A stretch of 64,000 nucleotides of DNA, from the NCBI GenBank assembly GCA_964017155.1, contig OZ024857.1:6683119-6747118 (forward strand), written 5' to 3'. The notes under the pieces were generated by a model. That model was not told the origin of the DNA. It worked only from the letters and a program-made list of their open reading frames with translations, and did no database searches. A program made the position numbers and the translations under genes. Positions 36,601 through 49,600 of the stretch are shown in pieces (position 1 is the stretch's first letter; every line of letters begins with the position of its first letter). Source of the stretch: Oasisia sp. SBJ-2009 (taxonomy: Eukaryota; Annelida; Polychaeta; Sabellida; Siboglinidae).

Positions 36601-37605
36601 GGAGGCCACACAGACTGTAGTGTACAGGAGTCCACACAGACTGTAGTGTACAGGAGGCCACACAGACTGTAGTGTACAGGAGTCCACACAGACTGTAGTG
36701 TACAGGAGGCCACACAGACTGTAGTGTACAGGAGGCCACACAGACTGTAGTGTACAGGAGGCCACACAGACTGTAGTGTACAGGAGGCCACATAGACTGT
36801 AGTGTACAGGAGGCCACACAGACTGTAGTGTACAGGAGGCCACACAGACTGTAGTGTACAGGAGGCCACACAGACTGTAGTGTACAGGAGGCCACACAGA
36901 CTGTAGTGTACAGGAGGCCACACAGACTGTAGTGTACAGGAGGCCACACAGACTGTAGTGTACAGGAGGCTACACAGACTGTAGTGTACAGGAGGCCACA
37001 CAGACTGTAGTGTACAGGGGGCCTCACAGACTGCAGTGTACAGGAGGCCACACAGACTGTAGTGTGCAGGAGGCCACACAGACTACAGGAGGCCACACAG
37101 ACTACAGGAGGCCACACAGACTGTAGTGTACAGGAGGCCACACAGACTGCACACACGTAAATGATCCTAACTAACAGAACTATGTTCCTGTTAAGTAGAA
37201 TTAATGCCATCTTTGGTCAAGAAAAGCAATGATAAATGCTATGTACTGTGGCGATGTTTAGATCAGCATAAACATTTCAACATAAACAATACAAATTATT
37301 CATTTCAGTGTTACTATTTATACCTTTCGTAAGAAGACAGATCAATTATACCATCTTCGCAACCACGACAGTGACTCACCCAGCAGCCTTGGCCAGAGTT
37401 GATGAGACACAGCTCTGAGTTCATGTTGTCTTTGTCACAGTCCGCCCCTTCACACTCATAGCACATCACTGTGGACAGCAACAGGACCAGTTGGACACTC
37501 ACTTCTTACAGGGACAGAAGCAAGTTGGTGGACACATTTCTACCTGTCATAGATGTCTACACGTAATATGAATACACCATTGAAGTGGACACAGACCAAT
37601 ATGTT

Positions 37606-37664
<59 letters not shown>

Positions 37665-40600
37665 GTTATACATATAAAATATATAGCATGAATATATATA
37701 ATTGGTTATATATAATATATATATAAGTAGATAGCAAAAAATTAATATTTTTGTTACTGGTTACTCTAAAAATCATATTTTGACATACACGTTTTGCTTT
37801 AATAAATATTCTAACTTCATTTACCACATCAAAAGGCAGATAATACATATTATTTCTATGATTATATAACTTCAATGCCATGCATTACCCTGATACATCC
37901 ACTTTAGCTGTGGGTGATGTCGACTGTTGGAACAGCCTGCAATGGGTGTGTTTGTTTGACTCACTCACCTCCACACTGAGTCTTGTCCTCGGTGGCTGTG
38001 TAACCGCTGGAGCACGTGACACAGGCCAATGGACTGTCCTCACACACAGCACAGTTCGTTAGACCATTGCTGTCACAAGCTGTAAGAACATAACAACACA
38101 ATGTAACTACTGGACACATGTCACATGTCCATCCATGCAGCCATCACAGTTGTGTGGATGTCACACGCTGTAAGAACATACAAAAGACAATGTGACTACT
38201 GAACACATGACACATGACATTGGTCCATCCATGCAGTCATCACAGTTGTGTGGATGTCACACGCTGTAAGAACATACAAAAGACAATGTGACTACTGAAC
38301 ACATGACACATGACATTGGTCCATCCATGCAGTCATCACAGTTGTGTGGATGTCACAAAGCTGTAAGAACATACAAGAGACAATGTAACTACTGGACACA
38401 TGTCATTGGTCCATCCATGCAGCCATCACAGTTGTGTGGATGTCACACGCTGTAAGAACATACAAGAGACAATGTGACTACTGAACACATGACACATGAC
38501 ATTGGTCCATCCATGCAGTCATCACAGTTGTGTGGATGTCACACGCTGTAAGAACATACAAGAGACAATGTGACTACTGAACACATGACACATGACATTG
38601 GTCCATCCATGCAGTCATCACAGTTGTGTGGATGTCACACGCTGTAAGAACATACAAAAGACAATGTGACTAGTGAACAAATGTCATTGGTCCATCCATG
38701 GTGTCATCACAGTTGTGTAGATGTCACATGCTATAAGAATATACAAGAGACAATGTGACTACTGGACACATGTCATTGGTCCATCCATGCAGTCATCACA
38801 GTTGTGTAGATGTCACATGCTATAAGAATATACAAGAGACAATGTGACTACTGGACACATGTCATTGGTCCATCCATGCAGTCATCACAGTTGTGTGGAT
38901 GTCACACGCTGTAAGAACATAATATTTTCACATGGTTTATATAACATACTAATGGAAAAATAATTAACTAAAAAACATCTCAATATACAACAAAATAATT
39001 ATACCTCACAATGACAGTTTGACCGTAGTAAAAACATTCATGTGACTTTCACATTTCTAGTTGTTTAATAAGAATGTTTTGCAGATATTTTTAAATAGAT
39101 AATTACAAATAAGCAAGACTGGTGGTTCTTTTTAACAACATAACAGTAAAAGCAGGTTACTTACAGAGGCAAGCAGACTTGTCGTCCTTGAAAGTGTATC
39201 CAGAACTACAAGCTTTGCACATGTATTTGCCATCAGAGATTGTGCACTCGCTGCAGTGGTCAAATGTCACCTCAGAACACACTGCAACAACCAACAGACA
39301 ACACTCAGAACACACTGCAACAACCAACAGACAACACTCGGAACACACTGCAACAACCAACAGACAGTCAGCCAGTTGATGTGTTGTCTTCCACAAGTCA
39401 ATATTACTGATATCACATGGATGTCATATTGTGTCACATAGAGGAAATGAATGGAACACATTATCTGCTGATTGTGTAAATCCTGGCAGTGTGAATAGGT
39501 TTAAATACAAAACGGGAAAAAGTCTCAAAATTACAGACTGCACAAATGTAAGAAAGTAATTATGTGGGGTGCTCAATATATTACAGGTTTCCTAGGTCGC
39601 TTGCCATGTGGAGTTTTAGCTCTGGATGGCTGAATTATTAAACTTTGTTGGTACTCACCGCCACATGTCTTGTTCTCCATCATGACACTCTGACTGTCAC
39701 ACTTGGAGCAGGCCATGACACCATTGTCCATACTGCACTCGAGACAGTGGGATGGACACGAGGCACACTGACCAATATTGCGCTCGTAGCGGGCACAACA
39801 TTCGTCACACATCATCACGCCATTAACATCTGAGCACGTCTTGCAGTTTGACGGACAGGCTGTAAGACACAAGTCAGGAAGTCATTAATGTGGAATAGCT
39901 AGACTTCATCTGGTTATTTCACTTGGCTGTAACCAGTGAACAGTGGCAGCCGTGAACAGTGGCAGCCGTGAACAGTGGCAGCCGTGAACAGTGGCAGCCG
40001 TGAACAGTGGCAGTCGTGAACAGTGGCACCCGTGCTTTCAAAGACATTTGTAGCGTATTATTTACAAACACACCTAGACAAATAAGGTTTTAGAGTTTAT
40101 TGACTCAGCTTCACAGTCTGTGAGGCAATAGCGTGTCTACAGTGACATACTATAATCATGTCCCTTCGTAGAGCATCACAGCTTGTCTGCTGCATATATT
40201 ATGTTAGGACAGAACTAACCTTACAACAACCTAGATGACAAATGTTTCGTTAATTGTAAATGAAAGATTAACTACTTCAATGAAGTGAACTGACTTGGGC
40301 ATATGCACAAATGTTAAGCTAAGTACTGCCATCCGTGCTGTCTGGACATAGTAGGATATGTCAAAAGAGAGACCAACCCAGGCATGTCTTCTTGTCAGCC
40401 TTGGGGCCATATTTTAAACTGCACGCGTCGCACTCTGCATCTCCATCAGCATTCACTGTGCAACTGTCACAGTGGTCCGGGCAGGCTGGAAACACAAACT
40501 CATTTAACAGCGGTTCCATTAGAAAACCACATTTTATTATTGCAGTTTATATTTGGAGGTACTTTACAACACCAGACCACATACACAGTCCCATAGGGGT

Positions 40601-43600
40601 CAACAATCAATTTATCAGTCCCATAGGGGTCAACAATCAAATTATCATTCCCATAGGGGTCAACAATCAATTTATCAGTCCCATAGGGGTCAATAATCAA
40701 TTTATCAGTCCCATAAGGGGTCAACAATCAATTTATCAGTCCCATAAGGGTCAACAATCAATTTATCAGTCCCATAGGGGTCAACAATCAATTTATCAGT
40801 GCCATAAGGGGATAACAATCAATTTTGACGTTACGTAAACAAATTATTTGTAACAATTTCATGAAGTTTATTGTGATCATTACAATTGCATTCTATGGAG
40901 ACAAATTGTAGCAATTGCTAACTTCTATGTACCAACATCACTAACCGACACATTTCTTTGTGCCGCCGTTGTAACTAAATTTGACCTTGCAACTGCCAGA
41001 GTCACAGTTTCCAGCTTCATTTGTGCCGCAGGAATCACAGTTCGGGTCACAAGCTACAACACATTTGACACGTGTCTGTTTAGTTCTGTGACATGGAATT
41101 TCACAATTATTAATGAATCCTGGCCAGAAATATAACACCAGTTATAACCATCAGTTGACATCAGTTGTAATGACCCCAGCTGCCATATTCCACAGCTGCT
41201 CAACCAAATACAGCAGTTGTCAGAGAGAGAAATTACATGAAGTGAATAAGTCTTGGGCAACTTTGTCCACTTCACATTGTTTCCATCTACTCAGCTGTAT
41301 GTCCCTATGTCCTCCCACACTTTTCTCTCCATGTCCCCCAGAGACTACTCTCCACTCCCTGTGTCCTCCCACACTTTCCTCTCCATGTCCCCAGAGACTA
41401 CTCTCCACTCCCTGTGTCCTCCCACACTTTCCTCTCCATGTCCCCCAGAGACTACTCTCCACTCCCTGTGTCCTCCCACACTTTCCTCTCCATGTCCCCA
41501 GAGACTACTCTCCACTCCCTATGTCCTCCCACACTTTCCTCTCCATGTCCCCAGAGACTACTCTCCACTCCCTATGTCCTCCCACACTTTCCTCTCCATG
41601 TCCCCCAGAGACTACTCTCCACTCCCTATGTCCTCCCACACTTTCCTCTCCATGTCCCCCAGAGACTACTCTCCACTCCCTATGTCCTCCCACACTTTCC
41701 TCTCCATGTCCCCCAGAGACTACTCTCCACTCCCTATGTCCTCCCACACTTTCCTCTCCATGTCCCCCAGAGACTACTCTCCACTCCCTATGTCCTCCCA
41801 CACTTTCCTCTCCATGTCCCCCAGAGACTACTCTCCACTCCCTATGTCCTCCCACACTTTCCTCTCCATGTCCCCCAGAGACTACTCTCCACTCCCTATG
41901 TCCTCCCACATTTTCCTCTCCATATCCCCCAGAGACTACTCTCCACTCCCTATGTCCTCCCACACTTTCCTCTCCATGTCCCCAGAGACTACTCTCCACT
42001 CCCTGTGTCCTCTCACACTTTCCTCCCCACATCCCCCAGAGACTACTCTCCACTCCCTGTGTCCTCCCACACTTTCCTCTCCATGTCCCCCAGAGACTAC
42101 TCTCCACTCCCTATGTCCTCCCACACTTTCCTCTCCATGTCCCCCAGAGACTACTCTCCACTCCCTATGTCCTCCCACACTTTCCTCTCCATGTCCCCCA
42201 GAGACTACTCTCCACTCCCTATGTCCTCCCACATTTTCCTCTCCATATCCCCCAGAGACTACTCTCCACTCCCTATGTCCTCCCACACTTTCCTCTCCAT
42301 GTCCCCAGAGACTACTCTCCACTCCCTGTGTCCTCTCACACTTTCCTCCCCACATCCCCCAGAGACTACTCTCCACTCCCTGTGTCCTCCCACACTTTCC
42401 TCTCCATGTCCCCCAGAGACTACTCTCCACTCCCTATGTCCTCCCACACTTTCCTCTCCATGTCCCCCAGAGACTACTCTCCACTCCCTATGTCCTCCCA
42501 CACTTTCCTCTCCATGTCCCCCAGAGACTACTCTCCACTCCCTATGTCCTCCCACACTTTCCTCTCCATGTCCCCCAGAGACTACTCTCCACTCCCTATG
42601 TCCTCCCACACTTTCCTCTCCATGTCCCCCAGAGACTACTCTCCACTCCCTATGTCCTCCCACACTTTCCTCTCCATGTCCCCCAGAGACTACTCTCCAC
42701 TCCCTATGTCCTCCCACACTTTCCTCCCCACATCCCCCAGAGACTACTCTCCACTCCCTATGTCCTCCCACACTTTCCTCTCCACATCCCCCAGAGACTA
42801 CTCTCCACTCCCTGTGTCCTCTCACACTTTCCTCCCCACATCCCCCAGAGACTACTCTCCACTCCCTATGTCCTCCCACACTTTCCTCTCCACATCCCCC
42901 AGAGACTACTCTCCACTCCCTATGTCCTCCCACACTTTCCTCCCCACATCCCCCAGAGACTACTCTCCACTCCCTATGTCCTCCCACACTTTCCTCTCCA
43001 TGTCCCCCAGAGACTACTCTCCACTCCCTATGTCCTCCCACACTTTCCTCCCCACATCCCCCAGAGACTACTCTCCACTCCCTATGTCCTCCCACACTTT
43101 CCTCTCCATGTCACCAGAGACTACTCTCCACTCCCTGTGTCCTCCCACACTTTCCTCTCCATGTCCCCCAGAGACTACTCTCCACTCCCTATGTCCTCCC
43201 ACACTTTCCTCTCCACATCCCCCAGAGACTACTCTCCACTCCCTGTGTCCTCCCACACTTTCCTCCCCACATCCCCCAGAGACTACTCTCCACTCCCTAT
43301 GTCCTCCCACACTTTCCTCTCCATGTCCCCCAGAGACTACTCTCCACTCCCTGTGTCCTCCCACACTTTCCTCCCCACATCCCATGTGCTCCAGGACTTC
43401 ACTCTCCACTCACTACGTCCTCCCACACTTTACTCCTAACTTCCCCTGTCCTCCCAGACATCACTGTTCCCTCCTTATGTCCACACATACTTTCTCCCCA
43501 ATCCCTATGTCCTCCCAATCTTTACTCCCCACTTACTATGTGCTCCTGGATTTTAATTCCCATCCCAAATGTGTTCCGAGACTTTACCCCACCATTCGCT

Positions 43601-46600
43601 ATGTCTTCCCAAAATCCCCCCTCACTCCCGATGTCCTCGTTGTAGTTAACAACAAAACAGCAGCGCCAGGTTTCTAAAGCAGGTGTCCACAATTGGGAAT
43701 ACGACCTTCTAACCACTACGCCACTGCACCCTCCAAGGAAACTGTTGATGTCCCGTGCTTTCACTCACTCACCAAGACATGACTTTCGCTCATCAGTGCC
43801 CTGTACATAGCCACTCTCACACTGTCCAGCGTCACAGAGAGTCTTGTCGGTTGACCACGTACACTTCTTGCAGTTGTCGGGACAGGCTGTCAACACAAAC
43901 AGAATCTTTTGTCACCAGTCAATAGTGTGTTGACACGAGTGAGTCAACGACAGGACACTTACTCCCTGACATGATCAGTGTGACAGTGACTGGTGAAGGA
44001 ATACAGAGTGACTGGAGAGGACAGGGGTGGAGGGGTTGAGGGTGAAGGAGTGACTAGAGAGGACAGGGGTGGAGGGGTTGAGGGTGAAGGAGTGACTAGA
44101 GAGGACAGGGGGAGAGTGGAGGGGTTGAGGGTGAAGGAGTGACTAGAGAGGACAGGGGGAGAGTGGAGGGGTTGGGGGTGAAGGAGTGACTAGAGAGGAC
44201 AGGGGAAGGGTGGAGGGGTTGAGGGTGAAGGAGTGACTAGAGAGGACAGGGGAAGGGTGGAGGGGTTGAGGGTGAAGGAGTGACTAGAGAGGACAGGGGA
44301 AGAGTGGAGGGGTTGAGGGTGAAGGAGTGACTAGAGGGGACAGGGGAAGGGTGGAGGGGTTGAGGGTGAAGGAGTGACTAGAGAGGACAGGGAAAGAGTG
44401 TAGGGGTTGAGGGTGAAGGAGTGACTAGAGGGGACAGGGGAAGAGTGGAGGGGTTGAGGGTGAAGGAGTGACTAGAGAGGACAGGGGAAGAGTGGAGGGG
44501 TTGAGGGTGAAGGAGTGACTAGAGAGGACAGGGGAAGGGTGGAGGGGTTGAGGGTGAAGGAGTGACTAGAGAGGACAGGGGAAGAGTGGAGGGGTTGAGG
44601 GTGAAGGAGTGACTAGAGGGGACAGGGAAAGAGTGGAGGGGTTGAGAGTGAAGGAGTGACTAGAGAGGACAGGGGAAGGGTGGAGGGGTTGAGGGTGAAG
44701 GAGTGACTAGAGAGGACAGGGGAAGAGTGGAGGGGTTGAGGGTGAAGGAGTGACTAGAGGGGACAGGGAAAGAGTGGAGGGGTTGAGGGTGAAGGAGTGA
44801 CTAGAGGGGACAGGGAAAGAGTGGAGGGGTTGAGAGTGAAGGAGTGACTAGAGGGGACAGGGGAAGGGTGTAGGGGTTGAGAGTGAAGGAGTGACTAGAG
44901 AGGACAGGGAAAGAGTGGAGGGGTTGAGAGTGAAGGAGTGACTAGAGGGGACAGGGGAAGAGTGTAGGGGTTGAGAGTGAAGGAGTGACTAGAGAGGACA
45001 GGGAAAGAGTGGAGGGGTTGAGAGTGAAGGAGTGACTAGAGGGGACAGGGGAAGGGTGTAGGGGTTGAGAGTGAAGGAGTGACTAGAGAGGACAGGGAAA
45101 GAGTGGAGGGGTTGAGAGTGAAGGAGTGACTAGAGGGGACAGGGGAAGGGTGTAGGGGTTGAGGGTGAAGGAGTGACTAGAGAGGACAGGGGAAGAGTGG
45201 AGGGGTTGAGAGTGAAGGAGTGACTAGAGGGGACAGGGGAAGGGTGTAGGGGTTGAGAGTGAAGGAGTGACTAGAGAGGACAGGGGAAGAGTGGAGGGGT
45301 TGAGAGTGAAGGAGTGACTAGAGGGGACAGGGGAAGGGTGTAGGGGTTGAGAGTGAAGGAGTGACTAGAGAGGACAGGGAAAGAGTGGAGGGGTTGAGAG
45401 TGAAGGAGTGACTAGAGGGGACAGGGGAAGGGTGTAGGGGTTGAGAGTGAAGGAGTGACTAGAGGGGACAGGGGAAGGGTGTAGGGGTTGAGAGTGAAGG
45501 AGTGACTAGAGGGGACAGGGGAAGGGTGTAGGGGTTGAGGGTGAAGGAGTGACTAGAGAGGACAGGGGAAGAGTGGAGGGGTTGAGAGTGAAGGAGTGAC
45601 TAGAGGGGACAGGGGAAGGGTGTAGGGGTTGAGAGTGAAGGAGTGACTAGAGAGGACAGGGAAAGAGTGGAGGGGTTGAGAGTGAAGGAGTGACTAGAGG
45701 ACACAGGGGAAGAGTGGAGGGGTTGAGAGTGAAGGAGTGACTAGAGGGGACAGGGAAAGAGTGGAGGGGTTGAGAGTGAAGGAGTGACTAGAGGGGACAG
45801 GGGAAGGGTGTAGGGGTTGAGAGTGAAGGAGTGACTAGAGAGGACAGGGAAAGAGTGGAGGGGTTGAGAGTGAAGGAGTGACTAGAGGGGACAGGGGAAG
45901 GGTGTAGGGGTTGAGAGTGAAGGAGTGACTAGAGAGGACAGGGAAAGAGTGGAGGGGTTGAGAGTGAAGGAGTGACTAGAGGGGACAGGGGAAGAGTGTA
46001 GGGGTTGAGAGTGAAGGAGTGACTAGAGAGGACAGGGAAAGAGTGGAGGGGTTGAGAGTGAAGGAGTGACTAGAGGGGACAGGGGAAGGGTGTAGGGGTT
46101 GAGAGTGAAGGAGTGACTAGAGAGGACAGGGAAAGAGTGGAGGGGTTGAGAGTGAAGGAGTGACTAGAGGGGACAGGGGAAGGGTGTAGGGGTTGAGGGT
46201 GAAGGAGTGACTAGAGAGGACAGGGGAAGAGTGGAGGGGTTGAGAGTGAAGGAGTGACTAGAGGGGACAGGGGAAGGGTGTAGGGGTTGAGAGTGAAGGA
46301 GTGACTAGAGAGGACAGGGGAAGAGTGGAGGGGTTGAGAGTGAAGGAGTGACTAGAGGGGACAGGGGAAGGGTGTAGGGGTTGAGAGTGAAGGAGTGACT
46401 AGAGAGGACAGGGAAAGAGTGGAGGGGTTGAGAGTGAAGGAGTGACTAGAGGGGACAGGGGAAGGGTGTAGGGGTTGAGAGTGAAGGAGTGACTAGAGGG
46501 GACAGGGGAAGGGTGTAGGGGTTGAGAGTGAAGGAGTGACTAGAGGGGACAGGGGAAGGGTGTAGGGGTTGAGGGTGAAGGAGTGACTAGAGAGGACAGG

Positions 46601-49600
46601 GGAAGAGTGGAGGGGTTGAGAGTGAAGGAGTGACTAGAGGGGACAGGGGAAGGGTGTAGGGGTTGAGGGTGAAGGAGTGACTAGAGAGGACAGGGGAAGA
46701 GTGGAGGGGTTGAGAGTGAAGGAGTGACTAGAGGGGACAGGGGAAGGGTGTAGGGGTTGAGAGTGAAGGAGTGACTAGAGAGGACAGGGAAAGAGTGGAG
46801 GGGTTGAGAGTGAAGGAGTGACTAGAGGGGACAGGGGAAGGGTGTAGGGGTTGAGAGTGAAGGAGTGACTAGAGAGGACAGGGAAAGAGTGGAGGGGTTG
46901 AGAGTGAAGGAGTGACTAGAGGGGACAGGGGAAGGGTGTAGGGGTTGAGAGTGAAGGAGTGACTAGAGAGGACAGGGAAAGAGTGGAGGGGTTGAGGGTG
47001 AAGGAGTGACTAGAGAGGACAGGGGAAGAGTGGAGGGGTTGAGAGTGAAGGAGTGACTAGAGAGGACAGGGGAAGAGTGGAGGGGTTGAGAGTGAAGGAG
47101 TGACTAGAGAGGACAGGGGAAGAGTGGAGGGGTTGAGGGTGAAGGAGTGACTAGAGAGGACAGGGGAAGAGTGGAGGGGTTGAGGGTGAAGGAGTGACTA
47201 GAGAGGACAGGGGAAGAGTGGAGGGGTTGAGAGTGAAGGAGTGACTAGAGAGGACAGGGGAAGAGTGGAGGGGTTGAGAGTGAAGGAGTGACTAGAGAGG
47301 ACAGGGGAAGAGTGGAGGGGTTGAGAGTGAAGGAGTGACTAGAGGGGACAGGGGAAGAGTGGAGGTGTTGAGGGTGAAGGAGTGACTAGAGAGGACAGGG
47401 GAAGAGTGGAGGGGTTGAGAGTGAAGGAGTGACTAGAGAGGACAGGGGAAGAGTGGAGGGGTTGAGGGTGAAGGAGTGACTAGAGAGGACAGGGGAAGAG
47501 TGGAGGGGTTGAGGGTGAAGGAGTGACTAGAGAGGACAGGGGAAGAGTGGAGGGGTTGAGAGTGAAGGAGTGACTAGAGAGGACAGGGGAAGAGTGGAGG
47601 GGTTGAGAGTGAAGGAGTGACTAGAGAGGACAGGGGAAGAGTGGAGGGGTTGAGGGTGAAGGAGTGACTAGAGAGGACAGGGGAAGAGTGGAGGGGTTGA
47701 GAGTGAAGGAGTGACTAGAGAGGACAGGGGAAGAGTGGAGGGGTTGAGGGTGAAGGAGTGACTAGAGAGGACAGGGGAAGAGTGGAGGGGTTGAGAGTGA
47801 AGGAGTGACTAGAGAGGACAGGGGAAGAGTGGAGGGGTTGAGGGTGAAGGAGTGACTAGAGAGGACAGGGGAAGAGTGGAGGGGTTGAGAGTGAAGGAGT
47901 GACTAGAGAGGACAGGGGAAGAGTGGAGGGGTTGAGGGTGAAGGAGTGACTAGAGAGGACAGGGGAAGAGTGGAGGGGTTGAGGGTGAAGGAGTGACTAG
48001 AGAGGACAGGGGAAGAGTGGAGGGGTTGAGGGTGAAGGAGTGACTAGAGGGGACAGGGGAAGAGTGGAGGGGTTGAGGGTGAAGGAGTGACTAGAGGGGA
48101 CAGGGGAAGAGTGGAGGGGTTGAGGGTGAAGGAGTGACTAGAGGGGACAGGGGAAGAGTGGAGGGGTTGAGGGTGAAGGAGTGACTAGAGGGGACAGGGG
48201 AAGAGTGGAGGGGTTGAGGGTGAAGGAGTGACTAGAGGGGACAGGGGAAGAGTGGAGGGTTTGAGAGTGAAGGAGTGAGTAGAGAGGACAGGGGAAGAGT
48301 GGAGGGGTTGAGGGTGAAGGAGTGACTAGAGAGGACAGGGGAAGAGTGGAGGGGTTGAGGGTGAAGGAGTGACTAGAGGGGACAGGGGAAGAGTGGAGGG
48401 GTTGAGGGTGAAGGAGTGACTAGAGGGGACAGGGGAAGAGTGGAGGGTTTGAGAGTGAAGGAGTGAGTAGAGAGGACAGGGGAAGAGTGGAGGGGTTGAG
48501 GGTGAAGGAGTGACTAGAGAGGACAGGGGAAGAGTGGAGGGGTTGAGAGTGAAGGAGTGACTAGAGAGGACAGGGGAAGAGTGGAGGGGTTGAGAGTGAA
48601 GGAGTGACTAGAGAGGACAGGGGAAGAGTGGAGGGGTTGAGAGTGAAGGAGTGACTAGAGGGGACAGGGGAAGAGTGGAGGGGTTGAGAGTGAAGGAGTG
48701 ACTAGAGAGGACAGGGGAAGAGTGGAGGGGTTGAGAGTGAAGGAGTGACTAGAGAGGACAGGGGAAGGGTGGAGGGGTTGAGAGTGAAGGAGTGACTAGA
48801 GGGGACAGGGGAAGAGTGGAGGGGTTGAGAGTGAAGGAGTGACTAGAGAGGACAGGGGAAGAGTGGAGGGGTTGAGGGTGAAGGAGTGACTAGAGAGGAC
48901 AGGGGAAGAGTGGAGGGGTTGAGAGTGAAGGAGTGACTAGAGAGGACAGGGGAAGAGTGGAGGGGTTGAGAGTGAAGGAGTGACTAGAGAGGACAGGGGA
49001 AGAGTGGAGGGGTTGAGAGTGAAGGAGTGACTAGAGAGGACAGGGGAAGAGTGGAGGGGTTGAGAGTGAAGGAGTGACTAGAGAGGACAGGGAAAGAGTG
49101 GAGGGGTTGAGGGTGAAGGAGTGACTAGAGGGGACAGGGGAAGAGTGGAGGGGTTGAGGGTGAAGGAGTGACTAGAGGGGACAGGGGAAGAGTGGAGGGG
49201 TTGAGGGTGAAGGAGTGACTAGAGAGGACAGGGGAAGAGTGGAGGGGTTGAGGGTGAAGGAGTGACTAGAGAGGACAGGGGAAGAGTGGAGGGGTTGAGG
49301 GTGAAGGAGTGACTAGAGAGGACAGGGGAAGAGTGGAGGGGTTGAGGGTGAAGGAGTGACTAGAGGGGACAGGGGAAGGGTGTAGGGGTTGAGGGTGAAG
49401 GAGTGACTAGAGAGGACAGGGGAAGAGTGGAGGGGTTGAGGGTGAAGGAGTGACTAGAGGGGACAGGGGAAGGGTGTAGGGGTTGAGGGTGAAGGAGTGA
49501 CTAGAGAGGACAGGGAAAGAGTGGAGGGGTTGAGAGTGAAGGAGTGACTAGAGGGGACAGGGGAAGGGTGGAGAGGTTGAGAGTGAAGGAGTGACCAGAG

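Noticed and set aside
36114..37210. Minus-strand frames of 250-356 codons ([19 protein letters not shown])
   Set aside because: All three frames of a 26-bp repeat are open and encode the same cyclic peptide; no splice-site logic supports coding.
37380..37502. [12 protein letters not shown] as a signal peptide starting a separate Ly6 gene
   Set aside because: Only about 12 residues before the first domain residue; the same bases form a pyrimidine tract and CAG acceptor, and the phase fits the upstream module exon. Kept as an alternative.
41113..43677. Plus-strand frames of 700-850 codons ([16 protein letters not shown] repeats)
   Set aside because: They are produced by a stop-free 53/54-bp minisatellite, are open in several frames, and lie antisense to an intron of a better supported gene.
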